Shown one piece after another: positions 7,495 through 16,706 of a DNA stretch of 64,000 nt. Source of the stretch: Betaproteobacteria bacterium (GTDB lineage Bacteria > Pseudomonadota > Gammaproteobacteria > Burkholderiales > Burkholderiaceae_F); assembly GCA_016861185.1 (NCBI GenBank), contig BOKW01000001.1, positions 434,001 to 498,000 on the forward strand. The letters run 5' to 3'. The notes under the pieces are model-generated. The model was given only the letters and a program-made list of their open reading frames with translations. It was not told where the DNA came from and ran no database searches. Position 1 is the first letter of the stretch, and the number at the start of each line of letters is the position of its first letter. The position numbers were made by a program, and so were the translations under genes.

Positions 7495-9102
7495 TCACAT
7501 CCGGAACACGCCGAACTTCGTGTCCGCGATCGGCGCGTTCAGCGCCGCCGACAACCCGAGCGCGAGCGTCATACGCGTGTCGAGCGGGTCGATCACGCCG
7601 TCGTCCCACAGCCGCGCGCTCGCGTAGTACGGGTGGCCCTGGTGCTCGTACTGCGCGAGGATCGGCGCCTTGAACTTCGCCTCTTCCTCGGCGCTCCAGG
7701 TGCCGCCCTTGGCTTCGATGCCGTCGCGCCGCACCGTCGCGAGCACGCTCGCCGCCTGTTCGCCGCCCATCACGCTGATGCGCGCGTTCGGCCACATCCA
7801 CAGGAAGCGCGGCGAATACGCGCGCCCGCACATGCCGTAGTTGCCGGCGCCGAAGCTGCCGCCGATGATCAGCGTGAACTTCGGCACGTTCGCGCACGCG
7901 ACCGCGGTCACCATCTTGGCGCCGTGGCGCGCGATGCCTTCGTTCTCGTACTTCCTGCCGACCATGAAGCCGCTGATGTTCTGCAGGAAGATCAGCGGCA
8001 CCTTGCGCTGGCAGCACAGCTCGATGAAATGCGCGCCCTTCTGCGCGCTTTCGGAGAACAGGATGCCGTTGTTGGCGACGATGCCGACGGGGATGCCGTG
8101 GATCCAAGCGAAGCCGGTGACGAGCGTCGTGCCGTATCTCGCCTTCCACTCGTCGAACTCGGATGCGTCGACGATGCGCGCGATCACCTCGTGCACGTCG
8201 TAGGGCTTGCGCACGTCGGTCGGGATGACTCCGTACAGCTCGGCCGGGTCGTATTTCGGCGCGCGCGGCTCGCGCAGTTGCAGCGGCGTGGGCTTGGCGT
8301 AGTTGGTCGTCGCGACGATGCGGCGCGCGAGCGCGAGCGCGTGCGCATCGTTGATCGCGAGGTGGTCGGCCACGCCCGAAAGCCGCGTGTGCACGTCGCC
8401 GCCGCCGAGTTCTTCGGCGCTGACGACTTCGCCGATCGCGGCTTTGACCAAGGGCGGGCCGCCGAGAAAGATCGTTCCCTGGTTCTTCACGATGATCGAC
8501 TCGTCGCTCATCGCCGGCACGTACGCGCCGCCTGCGGTGCACGAGCCCATCACGACCGCGATCTGCGGGATGCCCGCGGCCGACAGCGTCGCCTGGTTGT
8601 AGAAGATGCGGCCGAAGTGTTCGCGGTCCGGGAACACCTCGTCCTGGTTCGGCAGGTTGGCGCCGCCGGAGTCGACCAGGTAGATGCAGGGCAGCCGGTT
8701 CTCGCGCGCGATCTCCTGCGCGCGTAGGTGTTTTTTGACCGTCATCGGAAAGTAGGTGCCGCCCTTGACCGTCGCGTCGTTGCACACGATCACGCACTCG
8801 CGCCCCGACACGCGGCCCACGCCGGTGATGATTCCCGCGCTCGGCGCCTCGTCCTTGTACATGCCGTAGGCGGCGAGCTGCGACAGCTCCAGGAACGGCG
8901 TGCCCGGATCGAGCAGCAGCGTCACGCGGTCGCGCGGCAGCAGTTTGCCGCGCGCCAGGTGCTTGGCGCGCGCGTCCTCGCCGCCGCCGGCCGCGATCTT
9001 CGCGATCTTGTCCTTGAGGTCGGCGACCAGCCCGCTCATCGCCTCGGCGGCGGCGCGGAATTCGGGCGAACGGGTGTTCAACTTGCTGTCGAGGACGGTC
9101 AT
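7495..9102 (-). CDS. liuB: 3-Methylcrotonyl-CoA carboxylase, carboxyltransferase beta subunit
   Basis: A 535-residue acyl-CoA carboxyltransferase with two crotonase-like halves. Typical blocks are [21 protein letters not shown] near residue 144, [18 protein letters not shown] near residue 187, and the C-terminal oxyanion region [20 protein letters not shown]. The combination with [20 protein letters not shown] is characteristic of methylcrotonyl-CoA carboxylase beta subunits rather than propionyl-CoA enzymes. It transfers the carboxyl group from biotin on LiuD to 3-methylcrotonyl-CoA in leucine breakdown. It is the first gene of the leftward operon, with a LiuR-type palindrome 22-37 bases upstream of its ATG. 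Confidence 0.92.
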   Translation of the reverse strand: MTVLDSKLNTRSPEFRAAAEAMSGLVADLKDKIAKIAAGGGEDARAKHLARGKLLPRDRVTLLLDPGTPFLELSQLAAYGMYKDEAPSAGIITGVGRVSGRECVIVCNDATVKGGTYFPMTVKKHLRAQEIARENRLPCIYLVDSGGANLPNQDEVFPDREHFGRIFYNQATLSAAGIPQIAVVMGSCTAGGAYVPAMSDESIIVKNQGTIFLGGPPLVKAAIGEVVSAEELGGGDVHTRLSGVADHLAINDAHALALARRIVATTNYAKPTPLQLREPRAPKYDPAELYGVIPTDVRKPYDVHEVIARIVDASEFDEWKARYGTTLVTGFAWIHGIPVGIVANNGILFSESAQKGAHFIELCCQRKVPLIFLQNISGFMVGRKYENEGIARHGAKMVTAVACANVPKFTLIIGGSFGAGNYGMCGRAYSPRFLWMWPNARISVMGGEQAASVLATVRRDGIEAKGGTWSAEEEAKFKAPILAQYEHQGHPYYASARLWDDGVIDPLDTRMTLALGLSAALNAPIADTKFGVFRM

Positions 9103-9123
9103 CGGAGTGCGGCCGGTGCGAGG

Positions 9124-9139
9124 TTGACGTTTGCGTCAA
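9124..9139. promoter_or_regulatory. Probable LiuR operator upstream of liuB
   Basis: The 16-bp palindrome TTGACGTTTGCGTCAA has perfect 6-bp arms around four bases. The same design occurs upstream of the liuA unit (33994-34009) and upstream of the liuR gene itself (44167-44182). MerR-family LiuR regulators are known to bind ACGT-rich palindromes of this type. The TTGACG arm could also serve as a -35 element on either strand. I see no strong -10 here. Function is inferred. Confidence 0.7.
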
Positions 9140-9305
9140 GCAGGGCGAATGGTAGAGCCAAGTCGGACGCGGCGGGGCGCTGCGCAGATATGCGGACCAA
9201 GCCCGCGCGATTGTCCGTCGCGCGCCCGCGGCGTATATCTCGCGGCGGGCCCGGCCGTGCGCCGCGCGGTCGGGGAGGCGATCCGATACGACTCAGCAGA
9301 GGACC

Positions 9306-11228
9306 ATGATGCGTCACGCGTTCCGCAATTCGCTCGGCCCGTTTGCGCTTGCAGTGGGGCTGCTGTTCGCGCCGCCGCTCGCCGCGGACGAAGCGCTCGA
9401 AACGCCCGGCGTGCCGCCGGGCAACACGCTGCCGCCGCAGGCGCAAGGCAAGGGCCCGCCGCCGTGGACCGGCAAGGCGGCGCGGCAGGGTGTCGTCGCG
9501 GTATCGCATCCGCTCGCGGCCGAAGCCGGCGCCAGGATGCTCGAGGCGGGCGGCAACGCGATCGATGCCGCGGCGGCGATCCAGTTCGCGCTGAACGTCG
9601 TCGAGCCGCAGTTCTCGGGCATCGGCGGCGGCGGCTTCATGATGATCCACCTTGCCAAGACCGGCGAGACCTTCGTCGTCGATTCGCGCGAGCGCGCGCC
9701 GGCGGCGGCGACACCGGACATGTTCGCACCGGGCGGCACGGCGCTTTCGTTCGCGATCGCCTCGACCAGCGGGCTTTCGGTCGGCGTGCCGGGCACGCTG
9801 CTCGGCGTGGACACCGCCCTGCGCAACTGGGGCACGATGCCGCTCGCGCAGACGCTCGCGCCGGCGATCGAGCTGGCGGAGAAGGGTTTCCGCATCAACC
9901 GCTTCCTTGCCGCGAACATCGCGGGCGACGGCGGCCGCACCTCGCTGCAGCCGGAAACCGCGGCGATCTTCCGCCCCGGCGGCGTGCCGCTCGCCGAAGG
10001 CGATCTGCTCGTGCAGCCGGATCTGGCCAAGACCTTCAAGCTGATCGCCGCGCAGGGCCCGGACGTGTTCTACCGCGGCGAAATCGCCGCCGCGATCGTC
10101 GAGGCGCAGAAGCGCTCGCGCACGACGCCCGCGTCGGTCGGTGTCGGCCGGATGACGCTGGCGGACCTCGACCAGTACCGCGTCGCGATCCGGCAGCCGG
10201 TCGTCGGCAACTACCGCGGCTGGACGATGGCGGGCATGCCGCCGCCGTCTTCGGGCGGGCTGACGGTGATCCAGATGCTGAAGATGCTCGAAGGGTTCCC
10301 GATCTCGTCGAGCGGACTGGGCTTCGGCTTCGGCGGACCGAACACGCTGCACGTGATGATCGAGGCGATGCGGCTCGCGTTCGCCGATCGCGCCGTCTGG
10401 ATGGGCGACGAGGACTTCGTGCACGTGCCCAAGCGCGGGCTTCTGCATCCGTCGTACGTCGCGACGCGCGCGGGGCTGATCAACCTCGGCAGCCGGCTGG
10501 CCACGCCGGCCGCCGGCAACCCGCTGCCGTTCGACGTGGCGGGCCTGGACACGCGCGTGCAGCTCGCGGCGATCCCGTTCGAGCCGGAAAAGGGCGTGCA
10601 CACGACGCACTTCTCGGTCGTCGACAAGCACGGCAACGTCGTCTCCTACACGACGACGATCGAGAACACCTGGGGCACCGGTATCACCGTGCCGGGCTAC
10701 GGCTTCCTGCTGAACAACGAGCTGACCGACTTCAACTTCGTGCCGGCGTTCAACCCGGCGACCGGCAACCCCGGCGCGAACGACGTCGCACCCTTCAAGC
10801 GGCCGCGCTCGAGCATGTCGCCGACGATCCTGTTCAAGGGCGACGAGCCGTTCGCCGCATTCGGCTCGCCGGGCGGCGCCACGATCATCAACTCGGTGCT
10901 CAACGTGACGCTGAACCTGATCGACCACGGCATGACGATCCAGCAGGCGACCGACGCGCCGCGGCTTTCGGTGACGAGCGCCCTCGGCACGGTGTCGTGC
11001 GAAGGTACCGCCGAATTCCACCAGCCGCGCTTTTCGATCGCGACGCAGGACCATCTGCGCGCACTCGGCCACCTCGGCCTGGGTGCGACGGGAACGAACG
11101 GCTGCACCGCGACGATCGGTTCGGTGCAGGGCGTGGTGGTCGACCTGCAGACCGGCAAGCAGTACGGCGGCGCGGATCAGCGCCGCGAAGGCACGGTCAT
11201 TGGACTGCCGCGTCCGCGCGGCGAGTAG
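9306..11228 (+). CDS. ggt: Gamma-glutamyltransferase
   Basis: A 640-residue periplasmic N-terminal nucleophile hydrolase. Residues 1-27 form a Sec signal peptide (MMRHAFRN then a hydrophobic core ending PLAADE). The large-subunit region has GGNAIDAAAAIQFALNVVEP and SGIGGGGFMMIH. The autocleavage site is GVHTTHFSVVD, whose second Thr would become the nucleophile of the small subunit. The oxyanion motif GSPGGATI and the MSPTILF segment are present. It would cleave extracellular glutathione and transfer the gamma-glutamyl group. It is monocistronic, divergent from liuB across a 203-base gap that contains the LiuR-type palindrome. A terminator hairpin lies 4 bases after the stop. The 30-residue Pro/Gly-rich stretch after the signal is unusual but harmless. 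Confidence 0.92.
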   Translation: MMRHAFRNSLGPFALAVGLLFAPPLAADEALETPGVPPGNTLPPQAQGKGPPPWTGKAARQGVVAVSHPLAAEAGARMLEAGGNAIDAAAAIQFALNVVEPQFSGIGGGGFMMIHLAKTGETFVVDSRERAPAAATPDMFAPGGTALSFAIASTSGLSVGVPGTLLGVDTALRNWGTMPLAQTLAPAIELAEKGFRINRFLAANIAGDGGRTSLQPETAAIFRPGGVPLAEGDLLVQPDLAKTFKLIAAQGPDVFYRGEIAAAIVEAQKRSRTTPASVGVGRMTLADLDQYRVAIRQPVVGNYRGWTMAGMPPPSSGGLTVIQMLKMLEGFPISSSGLGFGFGGPNTLHVMIEAMRLAFADRAVWMGDEDFVHVPKRGLLHPSYVATRAGLINLGSRLATPAAGNPLPFDVAGLDTRVQLAAIPFEPEKGVHTTHFSVVDKHGNVVSYTTTIENTWGTGITVPGYGFLLNNELTDFNFVPAFNPATGNPGANDVAPFKRPRSSMSPTILFKGDEPFAAFGSPGGATIINSVLNVTLNLIDHGMTIQQATDAPRLSVTSALGTVSCEGTAEFHQPRFSIATQDHLRALGHLGLGATGTNGCTATIGSVQGVVVDLQTGKQYGGADQRREGTVIGLPRPRGE

Positions 11229-11231
11229 GGC

Positions 11232-11258
11232 GAAGCGACCGCTCCGCGCGGTCGCTTC
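11232..11258. terminator. Hairpin between convergent ggt and DinB genes
   Basis: Perfect 10-bp stem GAAGCGACCG / CGGTCGCTTC with a 7-base loop. It sits between the ggt stop at 11228 and the DinB-family stop at 11257-11259, which the hairpin partly contains. Placement suggests a bidirectional terminator. There is no long T tract. Confidence 0.6.
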
Positions 11259-11817
11259 AGCCGCGAAACAGATCCGCTTCGCTCCAGCCGAGCGCGGCGA
11301 GATCGGCGACACGGAACTTGGCGTCGGACGGCATCACGAATTCGTCGAGCTGGGGCGGCTTGATCGGCGTGCCGGCGAGCATCGCGTGCGCCTGCCCGCG
11401 GTGGTGGATCTGGTGCGTCAGCAGATGCATCAGCACGTGGCGCGCAAGGTCGCGCTGCACGTGGTCGCCGCGGTCCATCTCGACTTCGGCCTCCAGCCGC
11501 GCTTCGTCGGCGCCGTCGCACCACGCGATCAGCCGCTCGTCGGAGACGCGCTGCGCTTCCGCGAGATCGGCCATCCGGTCGAACGGCGTCTCGGAAGCGA
11601 ACGCCCTGCGCATGTCCGGTTCCCGGTACAGCGCCGCGATGTAGTACCAGTCGACGATCAGGATGTGATTGAGCGTGGCCCACAGGCTCGGAAAGAAGCT
11701 CGTGCGCGGCGCCTTGAACTCCGCGTCGGTCAGTTGCAGGCAGGCCGCGTGCAGGCGCCGGTTCGCGAGCCGGTTGGCGCGCGCGAGATTGCGGAAGTGC
11801 TCGAGCAGTGCGCTCAT
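11257..11817 (-). CDS. DinB-family protein
   Basis: A 186-residue four-helix-bundle protein of the DinB/YfiT metalloenzyme superfamily. The three expected metal-ligand histidines are visible in WATLNHILIVDWYY near residue 51 and in LLTHQIHHRGQAHAML near residue 140. Superfamily members include thiol-dependent S-transferases such as bacillithiol or mycothiol enzymes; this bacterium would use glutathione. The actual reaction is not known. The start ATG at 11817 lies 26 bases beyond the upstream gene's stop, in line with the leftward glutaredoxin, GST and isomerase genes, so it may belong to one thiol-related transcription unit. Confidence 0.8.
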   Translation of the reverse strand: MSALLEHFRNLARANRLANRRLHAACLQLTDAEFKAPRTSFFPSLWATLNHILIVDWYYIAALYREPDMRRAFASETPFDRMADLAEAQRVSDERLIAWCDGADEARLEAEVEMDRGDHVQRDLARHVLMHLLTHQIHHRGQAHAMLAGTPIKPPQLDEFVMPSDAKFRVADLAALGWSEADLFRG

Positions 11818-11842
11818 CTCGGAGTCCTGCGGCGACGGCCGT

Positions 11843-12331
11843 TCAGCGGCGCGCGGGTGAAAACGCGCCGTCGGTTTCTCGCGCGAACGCGAGCCGCGAC
11901 GTATCGATGCCGGCGGCGGCGAGCTTGGCGCGCAGTTCGCGTGTGCGCAATCCGTACACGACCTCGCCGCCGATCACGGTGACCGGCACGCCGCGCGCAC
12001 GCACCGAGTAATACGCCCATTCGCCTTCGCCGCCCTTCTCGACGTCGACGCGCCGGTACGGGATGCCCGCCGCGGTCAACGTTCGTTCCAGCTCGCGGCA
12101 GAACGGGCATGTTTCGGTCACGAGCAAGGTGATCGCCTGCGCGGCTTGCTTGCGCGGGTCGTAGCGGTATTGCTGGTACTGGATGAACGCGGCCAGCCCG
12201 ATCGCGACCGGCAGCAGCACGAACATCGACCACGTGAGCCAGCGATAGACGCGGCTCGTGCGGTAGGTCCGGGCGAAAGTCGGCAGGTGGCGATCGACCC
12301 AGGCCGGGATGCGCGGTGCAGCGTCGGCCAT
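11843..12331 (-). CDS. Membrane-anchored glutaredoxin-like protein
   Basis: A 162-residue protein with one transmembrane segment at about residues 28-46 (MFVLLPVAIGLAAFIQYQQ) after a basic N-terminus, then a glutaredoxin fold with the redox motif TETCPFCREL near residue 70. The cis-Pro loop appears as ARGVPVTVIGGEVVYG. The fold probably faces the periplasm, although topology cannot be proved from sequence. The ATG at 12331 is chosen because it lies just beyond the GST stop (12337) and gives a sensible N-terminus. Neighbours are GST and HCCA-isomerase genes, so a role in glutathione-linked redox chemistry is a reasonable inference. Confidence 0.75.
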   Translation of the reverse strand: MADAAPRIPAWVDRHLPTFARTYRTSRVYRWLTWSMFVLLPVAIGLAAFIQYQQYRYDPRKQAAQAITLLVTETCPFCRELERTLTAAGIPYRRVDVEKGGEGEWAYYSVRARGVPVTVIGGEVVYGLRTRELRAKLAAAGIDTSRLAFARETDGAFSPARR

Positions 12332-12336
12332 CGCGA

Positions 12337-12975
12337 TCAGGGCGAAGGCATCGCGGTCACGCCCGGCTGCGCGAGACAGCGGTCGATCCACGCGCGCACC
12401 GCCGGGTACTTGCCGAGATCGAAGCCGGCTTCTTCGGCGCAGTGCGTGTACGCGAACAACGCGATGTCGGCGATCGTCAGCTTGCCGGCGACGAAGAAGT
12501 CGTTGCGCGCAAGGTGGCCTTCCATCACGCCGAGCGCGTGATAGCCGCGCTTTTCCAGCTCCGGCAGGCGCGGATCGTCGGGCTTCTTCAGGAACAGGCG
12601 CACGAAGCGCGCGACCGCGACGTACGGCTCGTGGCTGTACTGCTCGAAGAACATCCACTGCAGCGCCTGCGCGCGCGCCAGCCGGTCGCCCGGCCACAGC
12701 TCGGTGCCGTCCGCCAGGTAGCAGAGGATCGCGTTGGACTCCGGAAGCCACGTGTGATCGTCGATCTGCAGCAGCGGCACCTTGCCGTTCGGATTCATCG
12801 CCAGGTATTCCGGCGTGCGCGTCTCGCCTTTCATGATGTCGATCTCGTGCCAGCGGTACGGCACGTGCAGCAGATCGAGCGCGAGCCTGACCTTGTGGCA
12901 ATTGCCGCTGGTGGAGGTGCCGTAGACGCGGAACGGTGCGAGGTGGGCGAACTGTTGACGCATGGCGTTCGACAT
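12337..12975 (-). CDS. Glutathione S-transferase family protein
   Basis: A 212-residue canonical GST with an N-terminal thioredoxin-like domain (VYGTSTSGNCHKVRLALDLL; the NPNGKVPLL cis-Pro loop; the ESNAILCYLA glutathione gamma-glutamyl contact) and an all-helical C-terminal domain containing GKLTIADIALFAYTH. The Ser/Cys in the SGNC position probably activates glutathione, as in bacterial beta or theta-like classes. It is cytoplasmic. It starts 9 bases after the upstream isomerase stop and ends 5 bases before the glutaredoxin-like gene, so it is clearly in the same operon. The substrate cannot be deduced. Confidence 0.88.
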   Translation of the reverse strand: MSNAMRQQFAHLAPFRVYGTSTSGNCHKVRLALDLLHVPYRWHEIDIMKGETRTPEYLAMNPNGKVPLLQIDDHTWLPESNAILCYLADGTELWPGDRLARAQALQWMFFEQYSHEPYVAVARFVRLFLKKPDDPRLPELEKRGYHALGVMEGHLARNDFFVAGKLTIADIALFAYTHCAEEAGFDLGKYPAVRAWIDRCLAQPGVTAMPSP

Positions 12976-12984
12976 CAGAAGGAC

Positions 12985-13587
12985 TCAGAAGGGACCGTAG
13001 GCGAGCCAGCGCTCGATCTGCGGCAGGCGGTCGTTGCCCCAGAACATCTCGCCGTCGACGAAGATCGTCGGCGCGCCGAAGACGCCGCGCGCGATCGCCT
13101 CGTCGACCAGCGCCTTGAGCTTGTCCTTGACCGCGGGCTCCTGCACGCCCGCGGCCAGCGCCGCCTTGTCGATGCCCAGCTCGTCGGCGATCTCCGCGAG
13201 CACCGCCGGGTCGTTGATGTTGCGGTCGTCGGCGAAATACGCGCGGAAGACCTTGTGCACGAACAGCGGCGCCTTGGCCGAGCCCTGCGATTGCAGCCAC
13301 AGCACCGCGCGCGCCGCCGCGACGGTGGCAATCGGAAACTGGCTCGGGTACTTGAAGTTGACGCCGGCGAAGCGCGCGCTGCGCTCGAAGTCGTGCTTCG
13401 AGTAGTTCGCCTTCGCCGGGAACGTCTCCGTCAGCGGCGCGCCGCCGGTGACCTTGAAGATCGCGCCGAGCAGGATCGGCTTGAAGGCGACCGTGCGGCC
13501 GTACTTCGCGGCGAGCGCCTCGATCTGCTCGGAGGCGAGGTAGGCGTACGGCGAGGAGAAGTCGAAATAGAACTCGATCGGTTTCAT
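12985..13587 (-). CDS. 2-Hydroxychromene-2-carboxylate isomerase-like protein (kappa GST / DsbA fold)
   Basis: A 200-residue DsbA-fold protein of the HCCA isomerase/kappa-class GST family. The N-terminal FYFDFSSPYAYLASEQI carries the Ser that activates glutathione in this family in place of the DsbA CxxC. The C-terminal GVFGAPTIFVDGEMFWGNDRL is the family-typical cis-Pro and ending block. Characterised members isomerise hydroxychromene carboxylate in naphthalene degradation, but many homologues lie outside aromatic pathways, as here. It is the first gene of the isomerase-GST-glutaredoxin-DinB series. Upstream is only a palindromic repeat and then the divergent LemA gene. Confidence 0.87.
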   Translation of the reverse strand: MKPIEFYFDFSSPYAYLASEQIEALAAKYGRTVAFKPILLGAIFKVTGGAPLTETFPAKANYSKHDFERSARFAGVNFKYPSQFPIATVAAARAVLWLQSQGSAKAPLFVHKVFRAYFADDRNINDPAVLAEIADELGIDKAALAAGVQEPAVKDKLKALVDEAIARGVFGAPTIFVDGEMFWGNDRLPQIERWLAYGPF

Positions 13588-13594
13588 CTTTCGT

Positions 13595-13632
13595 CCCCCT
13601 CTCCTCGGGAGAGGGGCCAGGGGAGAGGGTTG
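13595..13632. repeat. Palindromic repeat, CCCTCTCC family
   Basis: Contains CCCCTCTCCTCGGGAGAGGGG followed by CCAGGGGAGAGGG. It belongs to the same interspersed family as the elements at 4079 and 16707 and lies between two divergent genes. Confidence 0.7.
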
Positions 13633-13711
13633 TCGTTGTCAGAGGGGCCGATTGTGCCGCAGCCGCCGCATGCGTACGATCCCCGCCGCACTATCGGGAG
13701 GAGGATCAACC

Positions 13712-14269
13712 GTGGTCTGGTGGTGGCTGCTGCCCGCGGCGCTCGTCGCCTACGGCGTCTGGATCTTCAACCGGCTGATCGCAGACCGCAACCTGGTCGC
13801 GCAGGGCTACGCGGACATCGACGTGCAACTCAAGCGCCGCGCCGACCTGGTGCCGCGGCTGGTCGAGGTCGTGCGCGCCTACGCCGCGTACGAGCGCGCC
13901 ACGCTCGAAGCCGTCGTGGCGCTGCGCACGCAGGCCGCGCAGCACGCCGCGCGCGACAGCAAGCGCGGCACGCACGCCGAGCGGCTGCAGGCCGAGGCGC
14001 AGCTCGGCGGCGCACTGTCCCGCCTGCTGTTGCTGCAGGAGAACTATCCGCAACTGAAGGCCGACGCCAACTTCCGCGACCTCGCCGACAAGCTGGTCGA
14101 GATCGAGGATCACCTTCAGTTCGCACGCCGCTTCTACAACGGCGCGGTCAAGCAGTACCTCACGCGACTGCAGACCTTTCCCGACCTGATCGTCGGCCGA
14201 CTGTTCGCATTCAAGCCCGTGGCCTTCTTCGAGACCGAAGATCGCGGCGCCGTCGAGGTGCGGCTGTGA
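13712..14269 (+). CDS. LemA family protein
   Basis: A 185-residue LemA-family protein with one N-terminal membrane segment (VWWWLLPAALVAYGVWIF) and then long amphipathic helices, including the conserved block RRADLVPRLVEVVRAYAAYE and the C-terminal ARRFYNGAVKQYLTRLQTFPDL. I chose the GTG at 13712 because a strong GGGAGGAGG lies 7 bases upstream; translation from an earlier ATG would add a basic extension without a ribosome binding site. The stop overlaps the next start (TGATG). LemA proteins are often paired with a DUF2207 membrane protein, as here, and are thought to act at the inner membrane. Their biochemical role is unknown. Confidence 0.85.
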   Translation: MVWWWLLPAALVAYGVWIFNRLIADRNLVAQGYADIDVQLKRRADLVPRLVEVVRAYAAYERATLEAVVALRTQAAQHAARDSKRGTHAERLQAEAQLGGALSRLLLLQENYPQLKADANFRDLADKLVEIEDHLQFARRFYNGAVKQYLTRLQTFPDLIVGRLFAFKPVAFFETEDRGAVEVRL

Positions 14270-15960
14270 TGCGGCGCGTGTTGCGACAGATGCTTGGCGC
14301 GCTGCTCGCGCTCGCGTGTGTGGCCGCCGCGGGCGAGGAAAAGATCGTCGACTTCGCCGCCGACATCGCGATCGCGCGCGACGGCGCGCTCGCGGTGACC
14401 GAGACCATCGTCGTGCGCGCCGAAGGCGCCAGCATCAAGCGCGGCATCCTGCGCGACTTTCCGACCGCGTACACCGACCGCGCCGGCAACGCGGTGCGCG
14501 TGCCGTTCGAAGTGGTCGCGGTCCGCCGCAACGGCGCGCCCGAACCGTACGCGCTCGAAGCGTTGTCGAACGGCGTGCGCATCCGCATCGGCCGCGCGGA
14601 TGTGTTCATCGACCGCGGCGAGCACCGCTACGAGATCGCGTACCGCACCGCGCGCCAGCTCGGCTTCTTCGCCGCGCACGACGAGCTGTACTGGAATGTC
14701 ACGGGCAACGGCTGGACCTTCGCGATCGACCGCGCGCGTGCGCGCGTGACGCTGCCGCAGCCGGTGCCGGCCGCGCAGTTGTCAGCGGAGGCATACACGG
14801 GTCCGTTCGGCGCGCGCGGCGGCGACTACAGCGCGCGCGTCGTCGACGGCGGCGCCGAGTACGAAACGACGCGCCGGCTGCCGCCCCATCACGGCCTGAC
14901 GATCGTGCTGGCGTTTCCGAAGGGCGTGGTCGCTGCGCCTTCCACGCTCGACCGCGCGAGCTGGTTCGTGCAGGACAACGTCGGCGCCGGCGTGGCGCTG
15001 GCCGGCGTGCTCGCGGTGTGGGCGTTCCTGTACTGGCGCTGGGACCGCATCGGCCGCGATCCGAAACCGGGGCCGCGCTTTCCGCGCTACGAGCCGCCCT
15101 CGCTGATGAGCGCGGCGGCCGTGCGTTTCGTCGACAAGATGTCGTTCGACAGCCGCTGCTTTGCCGCCGCGCTGCTCGGGCTCGGCGCGCGCGGCTATCT
15201 GAAGATCCATCAGAACGGCGACGTGTTCGCGCTCGAGCGCACCGGCCGCGACGTGGCCTTCGGCACCGGCGAAAAGGCGATGGCCGACAAGCTGTTCGGC
15301 GGCGGCAAGGTCACCCAACTGCAGAAGGAGTACGACCCCTCCGTCTACGCCGCGCAGAAGGCGCTCAGCGACGCGCTCGAGCACCACTACGCAGACGTGC
15401 TGTTCCGGCGCAATCGCACGCCGCTGGTGCTGGCGGGGCTCGGCGCGGTGGCGACGGTCGCCGGCGCGATCGTGCTGCGCTCGTCGGTGCCGGTGGTGAT
15501 CGCCACCGCGGTCGTGCTGGCCACAGCGCTGCTGCTGTTCGCGTACCTGCTGCCTGCGTACACGCAGCAGGGACGGAAGCTCAAGGACGAGATCGACGGG
15601 CTGCGCCTGTATCTCGGCGTGGCCGAGGGCGACAATCTCGCGCGGCTGCAGAACCCGCGGCTCACGCCCGAGGAGTTCGCCGGCAAGCTGCCGTACGCGC
15701 TCGCGCTCGGCGTGGAGAAGACCTGGGCCGATCGCTTCGCCGCCGTGCTCGGCACCGCCGCGGTCGCGCAGGCGGTGTCGCACTACTACACCGGCAGCAG
15801 CGCCGACTCGCTCGCCGATGTCGGCTCGCTCAGCAGCAGCCTCGGCGAACTCGGCACGACTGCCAGCGCAGCCGCGTCGCCGCCGGGGTCGGACTCGGGA
15901 TCGGGTGGCGGCGGGTCGAGCGGGGGCGGTGGTGGCGGAGGTGGCGGGAGCGGGTGGTAG
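14269..15960 (+). CDS. DUF2207 family membrane protein
   Basis: A 563-residue protein of the DUF2207 family. Residues 1-22 form a signal peptide, followed by an extracytoplasmic beta-rich domain (IVDFAADIAIARDGALAVTE onward). A membrane segment lies near residue 245 (GAGVALAGVLAVWAFLYW), then a cytoplasmic part with PPSLMSAAAVRFVDKMSFDSR, two more membrane segments near residues 385-430, and a low-complexity Ser/Gly tail ending GGGGGGGGSGW. The tail resembles other DUF2207 proteins, which end in Gly-rich, often SGGGxSGGGGGG sequences. It overlaps lemA by one base and is surely co-translated. The function of the pair is unknown. The last roughly 215 bases, plus sequence beyond the stop, are duplicated at 16830-17113. 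Confidence 0.85.
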   Translation: MRRVLRQMLGALLALACVAAAGEEKIVDFAADIAIARDGALAVTETIVVRAEGASIKRGILRDFPTAYTDRAGNAVRVPFEVVAVRRNGAPEPYALEALSNGVRIRIGRADVFIDRGEHRYEIAYRTARQLGFFAAHDELYWNVTGNGWTFAIDRARARVTLPQPVPAAQLSAEAYTGPFGARGGDYSARVVDGGAEYETTRRLPPHHGLTIVLAFPKGVVAAPSTLDRASWFVQDNVGAGVALAGVLAVWAFLYWRWDRIGRDPKPGPRFPRYEPPSLMSAAAVRFVDKMSFDSRCFAAALLGLGARGYLKIHQNGDVFALERTGRDVAFGTGEKAMADKLFGGGKVTQLQKEYDPSVYAAQKALSDALEHHYADVLFRRNRTPLVLAGLGAVATVAGAIVLRSSVPVVIATAVVLATALLLFAYLLPAYTQQGRKLKDEIDGLRLYLGVAEGDNLARLQNPRLTPEEFAGKLPYALALGVEKTWADRFAAVLGTAAVAQAVSHYYTGSSADSLADVGSLSSSLGELGTTASAAASPPGSDSGSGGGGSSGGGGGGGGGSGW

Positions 15961-16050
15961 ATGCGTGCGTTGGTGCGCTGCTGAATCGCGCCGCGGAAGC
16001 CGAGCTACGTGTCATGCCCGGCGTCGGCGACGACCGCGCGTGCGCATCGA

Positions 16051-16347
16051 TCAACCGCGCTGATAACCCGCTTCCCGCTGGCTGCGCAGTGCAAGGATGA
16101 AGACGGTATCCATCTCCGGCACGTAACGGTACAGCGCCACGTAGCCGCGCGCGCGACGCCCGATGATCAGTTCGCGCATGCTGCTCGACGTCGGACGTCC
16201 GATGAGCGGATTTGTCTGCAGCACGTCGAACGCCTGAACGATCTCCCGGATACGGGCGGCTGCGTGCTCGAGGTCGTGCTGAGCAAGATGGTTGAAGATG
16301 CGATCGAAATCGTCCGCGAGTTCCGGGGCGAGTTCGATTCGGGCCAT
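16051..16347 (-). CDS. ParE/RelE-type toxin
   Basis: A 98-residue toxin of the ParE/RelE superfamily. Typical features are the opening ELAPELADDFDRIFNHL, a central RIREIVQAFDVLQTNPLIGRP and the closing strand block YVALYRYVPEMDTVFILALRSQRE. ParE members inhibit DNA gyrase and RelE members cleave mRNA; sequence alone does not separate them here, though the LIGRP and ALRSQRE patterns favour ParE. Its start lies 10 bases after the antitoxin stop in the usual antitoxin-first order. The pair is inserted just downstream of the DUF2207 gene and in front of a decayed copy of that gene's 3' end. Confidence 0.85.
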   Translation of the reverse strand: MARIELAPELADDFDRIFNHLAQHDLEHAAARIREIVQAFDVLQTNPLIGRPTSSSMRELIIGRRARGYVALYRYVPEMDTVFILALRSQREAGYQRG

Positions 16348-16357
16348 TCAGCCGAAC

Positions 16358-16642
16358 CTACCGCCCCAGCTTTCTCGCGGTTGGCCGGCGTGCCTTCTTG
16401 CCGGCGACGCGACCCGCAAGATAGGCGCGCATCTCGCTCCACGGAACCGTCTTGCCCGTGGCGACGATGGCGGCGTAGCGCTTCTCGGCAACCTCATGGA
16501 ATTCGTTGCGCCGCTCTTCTTCGTCCGTCTTTTCGGCGATCGCTTGCAGGATGAAGCCGTGCGCGGTCGTGCCCGCACGCTTGGCGGCCGCGGCAACGCG
16601 GGCCTTGAGGTCGTCGGGAAGGCGAATCGTGGTCGTCGACAT
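16358..16642 (-). CDS. Ribbon-helix-helix antitoxin
   Basis: A 94-residue antitoxin. The N-terminus STTTIRLPDDLKARVAAAA is a ribbon-helix-helix DNA-binding domain, followed by helix AGTTAHGFILQAIAEK. The C-terminal half (VPWSEMRAYLAGRVAGKKA) is the likely toxin-neutralising part; WSEMRAYL resembles CopG/ParD-like antitoxins linked to ParE toxins. It would autoregulate its own promoter upstream of 16642. It is a two-gene module with the toxin at 16051-16347. Confidence 0.85.
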   Translation of the reverse strand: MSTTTIRLPDDLKARVAAAAKRAGTTAHGFILQAIAEKTDEEERRNEFHEVAEKRYAAIVATGKTVPWSEMRAYLAGRVAGKKARRPTARKLGR

Positions 16643-16706
16643 GGCGAACCTCCATTATTGAGACTTACCGAACTGCGTGACTCGGCGCCGAAGTCAACGC
16701 CTCAGT